Below are positions 1 through 10,063 of a stretch of 64,000 bases of DNA, in pieces (position 1 is the first letter of the stretch; each line of letters opens with the position of its first letter). Under the pieces are notes generated by a model, which was not told where the DNA came from, did not search any database, and saw only the letters and a list, made by a program, of their open reading frames with translations. Location: assembly GCA_020747065.1 (NCBI GenBank), contig JAGMVK010000011.1, positions 1,961,983 to 2,025,982 on the forward strand, given 5' to 3'. The stretch is from Cadophora sp. MPI-SDFR-AT-0126 (lineage: Eukaryota > Ascomycota > Leotiomycetes > Helotiales > Ploettnerulaceae). The translations under genes and the position numbers were made by a program.

Positions 1-78
1 GTCCGGCTTTCGTTCAGTAATATTCCGGCTAAACCTGAGTACTCCTATTTCTAGCACTTCCGTCACTTCAACGTTACA
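1..78. repeat. 3' end of an LTR cut by the window edge
   Basis: The first 78 bases closely match the last ~78 bases of the solo LTR at 37386-37578: both run from a GTCCG start through ATATTCCGGC and CTATTTCTAGCACTTCCG to a TTACA terminus. The same family therefore has at least two copies here. The rest of this copy lies outside the window, so its target duplication cannot be checked. Confidence 0.8.
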
Positions 79-516
79 ATTATACTTTTATTAAATATAT
101 AACTTGTTAATTAAATGTTTTAATTCAAGTTATATAAATAATCAAAAACTTAATTAATTTATTGAATTAAATTAAAATTGAATTAAGCTTATAAAATAAA
201 ATAAGTTATTATTAAAATTAATTTAATTTACAAATAGATAAATAAGTACTTAATATAAAACAAGTTTAAAAGTAAATTTAAGAATTATAATATATAACTA
301 TAGTATTAATCGTATTAAACTTATTTTACTTATAAAATTTCTTCAAGTTTAATTTATTAATAGTAAATTAAAATAAAAGTAGATTTATATTAAAAAGTTA
401 TTAAATATTATTTATTTAATATATATATTACTTTCTTATTCTCTTTACATTAAACTTATTAAATATAATATAATATTTATAATAATAATTCTTATATAAT
501 ATTTATATTATTAAAT
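79..516. other. AT-rich gene-free tract
   Basis: Almost pure A/T with no credible reading frame. The composition is that of an old RIP-degraded transposon. No terminal repeats or protein motif are visible. Confidence 0.6.
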
Positions 517-711
517 TGTCGTGTAGGTTATGGTTAGGTAGTTAAGCGAGCCGAATTAAGAAGAGTATAGTCAGAGCGCCTACGAGCTCTATACCTAAGG
601 AGCTCGAAAGCGACTATACGTAGAATAATAATAGTTGATCATACGACTGCGTATACCTTAATTAATAGTCGATTTAGTCTCTGTGAAACCTTAAGACGTG
701 TTTACACGACA
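517..711. mobile_element. Solo LTR, 195 bp, with 5-bp target duplication
   Basis: The element begins TGTCGTGTA and ends TACACGACA, a perfect 9-bp terminal inverted repeat of the TG...CA type. It is flanked on both sides by TAAAT (512-516 and 712-716), the 5-bp target duplication expected of an LTR retrotransposon integrase. It is GC-richer than the surrounding AT desert, so it probably inserted after that DNA had been degraded. No internal coding region is present. Confidence 0.8.
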
Positions 712-716
712 TAAAT

Positions 717-1680
717 TCATTTAAATTACAGAATTTTGTTTTAAATAAATTTACTAATTTTTTTACTAATCTTTTTTAAATAGAAAATTAAATATTAAGT
801 GTTATAATAAATTAATAAGTTAAATTAAAATTATATTTATAATATAAATGTATTAAAGACTATTTGTATTTAATAGATTTTTTATTATTAATTTTCTTTT
901 ATTTTATTATCTTCTTTTTTTCATATTCAACTTATTAATCATAATAGTATATTTATTAATATATTATTAATTACCTTTTATAAGTAAACTGAAATATTTA
1001 TTATTTTATAAATGAATTATTATTTCTTTTATAAATAAAATTAAAAATAGTAATAAATTACTAAGTAAAGTTCTTTTACGTTTACTTTTTATTTATTAAA
1101 TTAATTGTTTTTCAAACTTAAATTAAATAATTTAATATATAAGAAAAGATATAATTCTAAAATTATAAAAACTATTTAACTATCTTATAAGCGAAGACTT
1201 ATATATATATAGATAATTAAAATAAGTTTAAACTCTTTCTAAAATGTTTACTTATTTTATTTTGTTTTAAAATTATTATTATTATTTAAGCTATAAACTT
1301 GGAATTTTAATTTATTTCATATCTTAGTTATTAAGTTAAAAATAAAAGAATTATTTAAAAAAAATATTAGCATTTAATTAAAATAAATAATTTATGTTTT
1401 TAGGTTTAATAAAATACTAAAAACAACTAGTAAATAAATTAGTAAATATAAAAAATAAGTAAAAATAAAAGTTATAAAACATAAGAAATAAAAAAAGTAC
1501 TTAGCGCTAATTACTTTTAGATTAACTTATAATAAAAGTTTTTATATAAATAACTCTTATTAATACTTAATAATATATTAAATATTTACGTAAAGTTATA
1601 TATATATAATTAATTAAGTTATTCTTTAATTACGAAAACTTTAAGTAATAAAGTATAATTAATAAATTTAAATACTTAGG
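717..1680. other. AT-rich gene-free tract
   Basis: Continuation of the AT-rich desert after the solo LTR. No gene or terminal repeat is recognisable. Composition returns to normal near 1680, just before a short telomere-like patch (GGTTAGGTTAGGG, about 1711-1723). Confidence 0.6.
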
Positions 1681-1984
1681 TTTTCGTCGGGGCTCCAACC
1701 CAACTTATTGGTTAGGTTAGGGCACCTATGGATCCCCAAACGAGCAGCCTAATAACAATACAATGAAGCGATTGAGAGATAAAGGAACTTCTATAGATAT
1801 AAGTAAAATAGGTATTGTAATAAATCTACCCTATCGTCCCATTAGTAGAACTCATTCTAATCCCGGGCTGCAAATCATTATTCGAGCCTTGGCCTCTCCT
1901 TGATTCCCGCCTCCGTCTCTAATAAAGATAAAAACCGAACACGAGTACCGTCAACGGAATAGTGATAGCAAAATATAGTCACAC

Positions 1985-2469
1985 CTATGGCGACACGTCG
2001 ATTATACTATTTATTCTATTGAAGGTGAAGAAGACTATACTAAAGATGGCGGATACGAATATCCTAGGAAGGAACAGCATCGTTATCGTGGTAATCCTGC
2101 GCTTATTATGTCAGTGGTTTTCAGATAATATAGCCGGGGAGTATACGTAATCATGGAATAATTATCCTTCGCAGTCTCATCCGCGATTGCCGCTGTAAGG
2201 CGCTGGATTTCTATGTTAGTCCTTGCATTATCCAGACTTGCTTGGTTGACGTTCTGCGCCGCGAAGCTGAAGACGAAGTGTGAGATTAGTTTCGTCCTTT
2301 CACCGAAACTGGTCATCCAACGTCGTCGAACTTTGTTTCGGGCATGAAGAAACTGGAAAGCCTCCGCTGCCGATGTTGAATGCTTGATGTCGAGCTGCTT
2401 GAGGTTTTGTGCTGTTTCAATGAGAAAGTCGAGTCGCTCCTCCAGATCCTCTAGGTCTTCGAAGAGCAT
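1985..2469 (-). pseudogene. C-terminal remnant of a fungal CorA-like Mg2+ transporter-type protein
   Basis: On the minus strand the frame from 2469 runs to 2147 and continues after a 50-nt intron (2097-2146, GTATAC...GCGCAG, branch-like CTGAC) to a stop at 1985. The spliced protein holds a helical region with an ETAQNLKQLD stretch, then DNYSMITITTITMLFLP and RIFVSAIF, the pattern of the first membrane helix in fungal CorA-like proteins (usual form MKTIAxxTMxFLPxTFVSxxF). The intron restores this motif exactly, which supports the identification. An in-frame stop lies just before the first ATG and no N-terminal domain is found, so this is probably a truncated relic of a larger, perhaps ankyrin- or NACHT-fused, gene. 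Confidence 0.5.
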
Positions 2470-4338
2470 ATTTCAGGTTCGTGAGAGGGCGTAGAGGTCT
2501 TGAAGATAATTGAATTGTAAGACTCTATCGCGAATAGGCGAGTTCATTCTATTGCCGCTAAGCTCGTTCTATAGTTGTAGTATTAGAGTATTCAGTTTTA
2601 AGTTTGTAATAGAGAGGGATATACCTAATAAAAGAGTTCGTTCTATTATTTATTAATAAATACCTCTTGCTATAAAGTATATTCCTCAGTAACTAAAAAG
2701 TTAATTGCGAAAGGTTGGAACAGGAAGTCTTTTTCTTAGCTCTTTGCTATATTTCTAATCTTCTCCTAGATAGTGCCTGGACAGTTGATAAGAACGTATA
2801 TTATAGAGCTTATTAAGGCGTTGTAGCGGAACTATAGGTGGAGCGGACTAAGGTCCTAATTTTCGAAGTAATAATAAAATCCCTCTGAATTTTATTAGTA
2901 TTTAGGTGTTATGGAGGGGCTGAGGAAGTTGGTACCTAATACTTGAACTTCTCCCGCGGTATCGTACCTGTGGCATGAAGCACTTGATTATTTGAACTAA
3001 ACGCTTAGAATTAATACCGCTTCTAGAAATGCTGAACTAATTCCGAGCCGAATACAAAGGCTCTTTAAGATATTCTATGTAACTCGGATGCGCTTCGTTG
3101 TGTATTCTATAACTATTAGCTTTATAAAGTCAATTCCAGGATACTACTATACTGTTATAGTCACGAATTAAGCTCAAAAATCTATAAATAATTAAAGTTA
3201 CAGGCATATATAGAAATAGACAATTACAGTATCTGGACAAAAGACTATCGAGAGGAATTTGAAGCATTAAGCGGTATTTCGTTGACGGATTCTTCAAAAA
3301 TAATATAAGCAAGAATATTATTTTCAAATATACTATCGACTTCGAGGACGGAGTCACTATCCAGTGAGGAATGTCTCAATCTCAGAAGCTTAATTAACGT
3401 TAATGATTCCTTTAGCTCCCTAGCAATGAGACCGGACAAGGCTGTAGTGGAGAAGTAGCCGGTTGCTATTGCTTATTGTATTATACTTGGAGTTTCCGAA
3501 AACTGATGTAACGAGTTCTTAGGAGCAAGTAAAATAAGTTACCGATTTGGGCCTTAATGTATCTGTCCGAAGAAATGAAGTCTTGGAAAGATTATTCACG
3601 GGGTGGGGTGTTGGAAGAGTTTGGGTTGGGTTCGGTTGAGAAGGGCATCCGGGAAGGCATTGAATGAACACTTCCAGGCAGTAAGGCGGACTGCAAATCG
3701 TTGCAACCTGCAAGAGCAAGAGCTTCTGATTCGAGAAGGGAGGGCAACACCGATCTGGTGGCCGAGAAGCACGAAATGCGAAAGTGCTAAAATCTGTTGT
3801 GGCATAGAATGATTTGCTTGGTGGAGCCCGTCAAATGGTGCCTCCAGTATCCCCTTAAGAGAGAGAGAGATATCCCTTTCGCCGACTCTAATTAGTACTG
3901 TAGTACGATATCACTCGGTTTTATAGTCTCGCTTAGATCGTATAATATGACCCGAAAACATGCATTTGGTCAGGCTGCCTCGTTGGGCAGAGCCGACCGA
4001 GCCACCACAGCTGAAGCCAGAGCCGCAACAGATCGATAAAAATACACTTCAGCAGCCAGCCCCATGGCAGTGCAGCTAGGCGAAGTCCACTACCCCGCAT
4101 ATGATGGCTGGACTTGACCTCTCCCTGACAAGCAGAACTACCATGCCTGTTGGACGACTCTTAGGATTGGCTCACCTGAAGAGCCATAAGGCTGAGCACT
4201 CATCATCTATCAGCCTTAGCATGAGACATCTCTCCGGCTCTCGATTTAAGGTTATTCGGGCGTGCAGTGTGAAGGCTGCTTTCGAAGGGCACAGAAATAG
4301 CACCTGCATTGAAGCCTCTTTGAATTCTCGGTATCGTG
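2470..4338. other. Intergenic, no supported gene
   Basis: Moderate composition with only short overlapping frames on both strands (3245-3439 minus, 3603-3812 plus). None shows a family motif or a convincing splice structure. The right part is the promoter side of the secreted protein gene at 4483. Confidence 0.4.
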
Positions 4339-4345
4339 TATAAAG
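4339..4345 (+). promoter_or_regulatory. TATA box of the But2-domain gene
   Basis: TATAAAG lies 138 nt upstream of the ATG at 4483. It is followed by a pyrimidine- and CA-rich leader, as is common in strongly expressed fungal genes for secreted proteins. Confidence 0.55.
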
Positions 4346-4482
4346 GTAGGTGGGTTCTCAGCAGGTAGGACATCTATCTCTCAGCATCAACAGCATCTAC
4401 ACAGCTTCTCATTCCTGAACACTAAGCATCTACTCTAATAAATCCAAGCAACACCTACCACCAAACTTCTACAACAGCAGCT

Positions 4483-5055
4483 ATGCAATTTCTCAGTGCC
4501 GCAACCGCCCTCGCCATTATTGGCTTCACATCCGCCCTTCCATCACCAGCACCAGAGCCACAATACGTTCCAACAGGCTCCGACATCATCAAGCCCACAA
4601 CTAGATCCCAATACGAAGTCTGGACTGGCGCTGTCCACTACAACACCCCCAACGGCAAGATCTTCAAAGACGGCCACTCGTCCGATATCACCACCCTCCT
4701 AACTTTCGATTTCCCCGCCGCCACCTACGGCAAAACCTGCGAGTTCCACTTCGTTCTTGCCTCTGAGGCTACCTCCAAGCTATCTGGCAGCGCGCAATTC
4801 GATGTCTTCACTTCCCTCGCTCCTGCTACACATAGCACTACGACATGGCCCTCTGGCAATCTGAGAGATCAGCATGCTGGTCGTATGCAGGCTTATTTGC
4901 CTGGTGAGGCGCAATGGCTTGAGGGGTTCCCAACTTATGGGAAGTCTTTCCCTTGTCCATCTGGAACTCTTGCCGGTGAGTTGGTCGGCACTGGGGATGT
5001 GGATGATATTGAGTGGTTGGCTGGCAACTCTGGTGCTTATATCAAGTACTATTAG
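4483..5055 (+). CDS. Small secreted protein with But2 C-terminal-like domain
   Basis: A 190-residue intronless gene. Residues 1-19 form a signal peptide (hydrophobic core with a cleavage-like TSALPSPAPE), so the product should be secreted or cell-wall associated. Residues ~35-188 fit the fungal 'ubiquitin 3 binding protein But2 C-terminal' fold: a beta-rich domain with a FDFPAA strand, conserved Cys in KTCEFHFVL, a second Cys in FPCPSGT, and the closing DVDDIEWLAGNSGAYIKYY. The two cysteines probably pair. Members are usually secreted proteins of unknown biochemical role; despite the name, ubiquitin binding is not implied for secreted forms. The start is favoured by the TATA box, the leader and an ATG directly before the signal peptide. 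The gene stands alone between repeat-rich DNA. Confidence 0.8.
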   Translation: MQFLSAATALAIIGFTSALPSPAPEPQYVPTGSDIIKPTTRSQYEVWTGAVHYNTPNGKIFKDGHSSDITTLLTFDFPAATYGKTCEFHFVLASEATSKLSGSAQFDVFTSLAPATHSTTTWPSGNLRDQHAGRMQAYLPGEAQWLEGFPTYGKSFPCPSGTLAGELVGTGDVDDIEWLAGNSGAYIKYY

Positions 5056-6218
5056 ACTTGCATATGAGCGTTTCATTTTCTTTATTGGCTTGTTTGGAAA
5101 TTGGCGTTAAAGGCTCGTAGGCATGGTAGGTGAAACGGCTTGGAGGGAACTTTGTATAGCGATTTGTGGGTTTTAATATAAAAGATTGCTGGAATACCAT
5201 ATTAGTGTTATTACTATGAGTTCTTTTTGCCTTGTAACGATGTGATTTTCTGCTTCTTTACAATTTGCTTGATCTGATAGCAAGTGCACCAGTATATAAA
5301 CAACCCCATTATTCTTAAATTCCTCCATGACTTTCTGGCCCCCAGGGCTTATAAGCCAGCCCATAAAATTGTTGGCAGCCGCTTTATTAAGCCCGTTGTT
5401 ATAGACCCGGCATGTTCACTTCGGAACTTGAGGTTATGAGTGCCTTGTCTTTAAAGAAAAACTATTTGAGCTTGTTGAATAATTTTAGGAGTTCATTAAC
5501 TGACTGCTGAGCTCAGGCTACGATAGTATGAAGCTGCTCGAGGTTATATCAACGCCGCCAATACAATATTCTTGTAGCCGTAATAGCTTTGTTTCTACTA
5601 GATTATGCTCAGCATATTAGAGTAACTATATTTCTCAACTGGCTGTGGCTAACGCTAATTACCATGCGAGACAAACACGACTTTGATGCCAACAATAACA
5701 CTATATTTTCTTACGAATACCTTGTGGAAGAGGAGTTCGGTGATTTATTTTGTACAAGCCACCTTATACCTACTCCCTCTCAGCAATAGCAAGGAGATCC
5801 AAGATTAACTCGTCTACCACTCCTGCTTTGAACCCTTTCGTTATATACGTAATTATTTTTGTACTCAACTCTTTTCTATATAACGTTGGATTAAATTCCT
5901 ATATTTGTATTAGGATTATATCTGCCTTCGAATCAATCCGGGTAGTACTTAGTCCGTGAATTATCAGCATATTATAGTTCTTGCGCTTAGAGTTTATCTT
6001 ATCCTTAATTAGCTCTAATGTCGTTATCAGTTGTAGCTATGTACCTTCTTGAGACCTAGTGCATCCAGGAGAGGGTCAGCTGCAACAGACTGCCTATGAT
6101 TTGCATAGTTCTGCGTCCTCTCTTTTTTTCCCTGCCTCGAATATGACCTTTTGAAACTATTTCCTTTATGTCTGTAGGATAGTCTTAATGTTCTCTACAA
6201 CCTGCAGGATACTCTGGG
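5056..6218. other. Intergenic, nothing recognised
   Basis: Holds the 3' region of the secreted protein gene and then mixed-composition DNA with only short, motif-free frames. No terminal repeats were found. Confidence 0.4.
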
Positions 6219-6434
6219 TGTCGGTGCAATACCGAGTATAAGCCAAGAATCAAGAGTGATATATCGATATATGTATATGGTTCTTGAATATAGTAGAAAA
6301 TCTATGTATTTCTAAGAGGAAATAGGAGGTCCCAGACTATATACCCCTACGAAACCGTACTAAAACGATCTTGGAAGTAGTCCGTTACTTCTATTCTAAC
6401 TGAGACCTGCCAGGTATAAGCCTATAAACTAACA
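6219..6434 (-). repeat. Dispersed LTR-like repeat, copy 1
   Basis: This ~216-bp block is the reverse complement of 48636-48848, with clear similarity along its length, including the shared strings GGTCCCAGACTATATACCC and GAAACCGTACTAAA. Read on the minus strand it starts TGTTAGTTTATAG and ends CACCGACA, an LTR-like TG...CA outline. The flanks do not form a convincing target duplication. A weaker relative is visible near 63400-63470, beside the telomere. Confidence 0.6.
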
Positions 6435-6907
6435 CTAGCAAATTTTCTTTTAAAAAAACATCTCCAAGTATAACAGTACCTCCAATTATAAAGAAACCAG
6501 CTCCATAGAGCTCTAAAAGAGTAATTATATATAAAGAAAGTATAGCAAATATTCAGAATATCAAGCCATAGAAATACGTCAGTCTGGAAGACCACCGACT
6601 CTGGCCTGAAAAGGCCTTCTTCGGAAGTAGTTGTTGCAGCTCGTCAGAAGACAATAGCAAGTAAATATCGCTAAGCGAGACCATCGCTAGGTGTACAAAA
6701 CTACGATCTCCTATTCTGAAGCTCTTTCTTCTATAAACTAACATCATACAAAGCTTGTACGTGTACACAACTTCGTCGATCTATAGAAAGAGGTTTGGCT
6801 AATATTTTGCTGTAGCCCGTACCAAATCAAATAAGCATTTTAAAAGTAAGTAAGCCCCCTCCGAATCATGCGTGGTTCAGTGGCGAAACTAAGGGTTAAC
6901 ACAAGTA
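6435..6907. other. Intergenic, nothing recognised
   Basis: No supported gene. Only short frames on the minus strand are seen and none carries a recognisable motif. Confidence 0.35.
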
Positions 6908-7363
6908 GTGCCTGTACCAATCCCTGCCGGTGTTCTCGATATCGCCTACCGCCAATACTGCATTCGGTACGTTCGCTTAATAAGAACGATCCCTACTCAC
7001 GACTGTCTCTTTACCAATTCCAAGAGCAAGAAGTGCATATATTACACAGAGAAGAAATCACTATACAATCCCGTAAGTAATCTCTTTTCCTTTTCAATCT
7101 CGGAACCGCTACAAATATACCCCGTTACTAATACGCAAATAAAATAGCTCCCTTGGTTTATTAACAAGGAATATAAGAAGGTCTGTGCCGCTATTACGAT
7201 ATCAAACAAAACTGCTGTCGCCGCCGCCGCCGAGGAGATTCACGAGGTCTTATTAGTCGCTGCCGCTGAGGCACCAAAGACTTAGGCGGAGTTGAGTTTA
7301 GCGTTGTTAGAAAAGACTCGTGCTCTCCGGAGAGAGATAGCTACTCCAAGCCAGAAGCAGAGC
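6908..7363 (+). pseudogene. Broken two-exon Cys-rich gene with alanine-rich C-terminal part
   Basis: An exon-like frame from about 6908 reads through a Cys-spaced segment (HDCLFTNSKSKKCIYYTEKKS) to a GTAAGT donor at 7073. A 75-nt intron with a TTACTAATAC branch region ends at 7147. The second exon continues in phase (INKEYKKVCAAITIS, an alanine/glutamate-rich stretch, then LLEKTRALRREIATPS) to another GTAAGT donor after 7363. An in-frame TAG sits in exon 2 where CAG would be natural, and several positions that look like former Cys codons read Tyr (CIYYTEKKS, IRYVR), which fits G-to-A change. I do not recognise the family; the layout resembles fungal hypothetical proteins with a short zinc-knuckle-like N-terminus. 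Confidence 0.4.
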
Positions 7364-7489
7364 GTAAGTACCCCCTTTCTTTTGCTCCGTTTCGTACCTG
7401 GAACCTCTTCGTACCTAAAACCTTTTCCTCCTAGAATAATTCCGTATCTCTTCTAAAAGTACTGACCCCTCTTTTTAAAAGACTACATT

Positions 7490-7850
7490 TCATTTGAAGC
7501 TTACATTTAATTCTTGAGAGGCGCATCTTAGCTTTTATGTTTCGCTGCTGATGTAGCCTGCTGACGGGAGGAATATAGGTAGGGTTATCTTAACACTAAG
7601 TCTTCAACGCTAATGCAGACTGCTGACCAGGAAAGGCAGGACTACGTTTATATTTAAAGTTTATGTTTAGTGCTTGAGATGCATATCCCACCTTTTAATT
7701 TCGTTACTGATGTAGCCTACTGACAAGGGCAGCATAGGATAGGATTATAAAAGTGTTTTATGTACATTTGGTACTTATTGGGTCTAGACCCTTGTTAGTC
7801 CCTCATGTCTAACGCCAATGCACCCTGCCAACCATTGGTGTTGTCATTCT
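7490..7850. repeat. Tandem duplication of ~160 bp (diverged)
   Basis: Two consecutive units match in order. Unit 1 (~7497-7656) and unit 2 (~7657-7850) share AGCTTACATTTA/AGTTTATGTTTA, then CTTGAGA..GCAT, then CTGATGTAGCCT.CTGAC, then AACGC.AATGCA..CTGC. The divergence indicates an old duplication. No protein is encoded. Positions 7364-7490 and 7850-7999 hold nothing recognisable. Confidence 0.55.
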
Positions 7851-7999
7851 GCAGTGCTTTGTGTCAGGGCGGACAGACACTGAGACAACGATTAAATGAT
7901 TGATAACCTCAGCAGTGGTTCGGAAATCTGCTAATCTAGACAACAGAACGACCCCAAAGGTTCATTCACATACTACCTACACTATTGGCCTTCTTTACA

Positions 8000-8969
8000 A
8001 TGCGTTCAACAACCCTACCCAGCGGTGCAAAACTATGGGTAATCTACAATACACTCCTTCCAGAATTGGTTGAATGCTAACTGTCTTCCCAAAGCTTCTG
8101 AACTTAGGATTCATTGACTTAGATGCGGCAAATGTGCTTGCTGGTGCCAATCAATTCCCTCCTGGCCTTCCTCCACAGTCTCACGAACGACGAGACTTGG
8201 TTATGATTGCAGCATTGGTATACCATCCGGATATAGGACTCATTTTATTTGATAGCGGCTCATGCGAGGATGTGATTACAAGGTGGGGTGAAAAGGCGAT
8301 GGAGTGTAGCCCGAGAATCTGGGACAAGTCTGTACACGGTCTGCCCGAGGCGATCAAAGCCACCGGGGCTGGGGAAATAACGGACGTCAAAGCAATAGTA
8401 CTAACCCTAAGTCATCTGCATTGCGACCATGCTGGAGGTCTAGAGCACTTCTTCAATTCCGGCCAGTATAGAATGCGCTTTCCCTCATCGTCCAATCCGG
8501 TAAGAAAATCGAGGTTAATCTGGTTTCCAATACAGACGTCGAGGTTTGGTGTCATGAGGAGCTGAAACATGCTTTCTGGAGTTGTGCAACCGGATTGGAG
8601 CAGGGCACTTATGTTAAAGACTACATCGTTGTTGATCGGCTGAAGTGGAAGACTTTCCTGTCGCAGACGTTCGAGATATACCCAGGTATTACTTTACATC
8701 ACTGCCCTGGCCACACTGTAGGTTCAATCGCGATGGAGATAGACCTACAGCAGACGGGTTCCGTTGTCATTACGGGTGATGCATTTCATGTGAAGGAGAA
8801 CTGGGAGCAGGGAATCCATCCAGGCACACTGACAAGGGATTTCAACCAGTGGCACCGGAGCCGGAACTATCTTCGCAGCCTCGTACAAAGAAAGCAAGCT
8901 AAGGTGATATTGGGTCACGATCCGTTATATTTCTATGGCATGAAGGTTAGCCCAGAATACATGGATTAG
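8000..8969 (+). CDS. Metallo-beta-lactamase-fold lactonase-like protein (AHL-lactonase type), reading frame interrupted
   Basis: The natural start is ATG at 8000: exon 1 (8000-8038, MRSTTLPSGAKLW) joins through a 56-nt intron (8039-8094, GTAATC...AAAG with a perfect TGCTAAC branch site) to LLNLGFIDLDAANVLAG. The ATG at 8074 lies inside that intron. The fold's ligands are all visible: HLHCDH (after TLS), the later His in CPGHTVGS, Asp in VITGDAFHV, and the terminal His in ILGHDPLYF. These bind two zinc ions in AHL-lactonase-like hydrolases. Between about 8465 and 8545 the frame changes: the protein resumes as DVEVWCHEEL in another frame. A GTAAGA...ATACAG candidate intron (8501-8536) does not restore phase with the upstream frame, so either a small indel or an unresolved intron lies there. 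Function as a lactone hydrolase is inferred from family. A broken SMP-30-type lactonase follows. Confidence 0.7.
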
Positions 8970-9189
8970 TTGCAACTGGTCGTTTCCAAAAAGAGGAAAA
9001 AGAAAGTGGTGATAGTTTCTGCACACACCTAGGAAAGAAACAAGTTGATCACCTAGGAGATTCTTGTTCTCAGAATTTACGTGCAAAATCCGTCCATTTA
9101 GAAATTTGCAACAAAAGAGTATTGTGAACATGGGGCGTGAGACAGCTTTAGAAAGCAAGCTATTCAAAGCTATTTACCATTCGTAATCC

Positions 9190-9665
9190 TCTCAGCTGGC
9201 CTCGCTGATTGCGTAGACAGCGCTAGGAGCACAAACCATTACACATTTCCACCGGCGCTACGGAACTGGTTATGAGGGGTAAGGTTATGCTGCCACTATC
9301 TTCGGGCTTTGGTGTTGGTGTCAATGGTGTTCACACATTTGATGATCACATCTTCTTTACTAGCCTCGATCAGGGAGTCTTCGCAAAGTTTCCTTTTAAC
9401 CAACAAGGCTCCGCTTCTGGCCCTGTCGAGATCATTGCAGGAACATTTCTTTTAGGGATGACTTTGCTATCTACCTATCAGGTCAACACGACTACCTTGC
9501 AACGAATGGTCTCGACTAAATTAATAAGATTAACATCCGACTAAAACCAGAGCGCGTTATAGCTTCGTCATACTTTTTAAACGCCGCCTCTGCTTGCCTC
9601 TTTGACGATAGCGAATTATCGAAGCCCGGATTGTTTGGGAGCGCTTGCCGTGGCAAACGTAACTG
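9190..9665 (+). pseudogene. SMP-30/gluconolactonase-family fragment, frameshifted and with a stop
   Basis: The frame at 9272-9455 reads GVNGVHTFDDHIFFTSLDQG and ASGPVEIIAGT, a signature stretch of the fungal SMP-30/strictosidine-synthase-like beta-propeller lactonases. It then shifts frame to DDFAIYLSGQHDYLATNGLD, followed by a TAA stop and INKINIRLKPE in the same frame. Both segments are recognisable parts of the same propeller, so the gene is broken by at least one frameshift and one nonsense change. No N-terminal part or start was found. It lies ~300 bp downstream of the metallo-beta-lactamase gene on the same strand. Two unrelated lactonase folds side by side suggest a former lactone-degrading gene pair. 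Confidence 0.6.
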
Positions 9666-10063
9666 TTGGCCACCTTGCAAGGGTTGACATGCCAATCCAA
9701 ACTCAGCATCCCAAGGTCTGAAATATGCACTGGAGTCAAGGGATAACATTAATTGGAGGCTTATACTAGCGATAGACAAGTACAAGTATATTACGAATAT
9801 AGTGCGACCGATGTCGTCTTAGTATAGATACACAAAACATTCTCTCTCTCTTACTGTAATCTTAAATGCCGTTATCTGGCATCGAAGTTGACGTCGCTTT
9901 TATTTACTACGTTAACCCACTTATAATATTCCTTTCAAGCCCCCGAAGACTTTCCGCAACCGATATCTCCTAAGCCCTGTCGAGTGATTGCGCAAGCGTC
10001 TTGTGTGATATATTAACCTCTGTCGAATCTCCAAAATATCTGTTTGTCGAAATTTAACCCTTA
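9666..10063. other. Intergenic, nothing recognised
   Basis: Mixed-composition spacer ending at the TA target dinucleotide of the adjacent transposon end. No gene seen. Confidence 0.4.

Noticed and set aside
1711..1723. Telomere repeat at the left edge
   Set aside because: Only GGTTAGGTTAGGG, too short and isolated to be a chromosome end or a convincing interstitial telomere.
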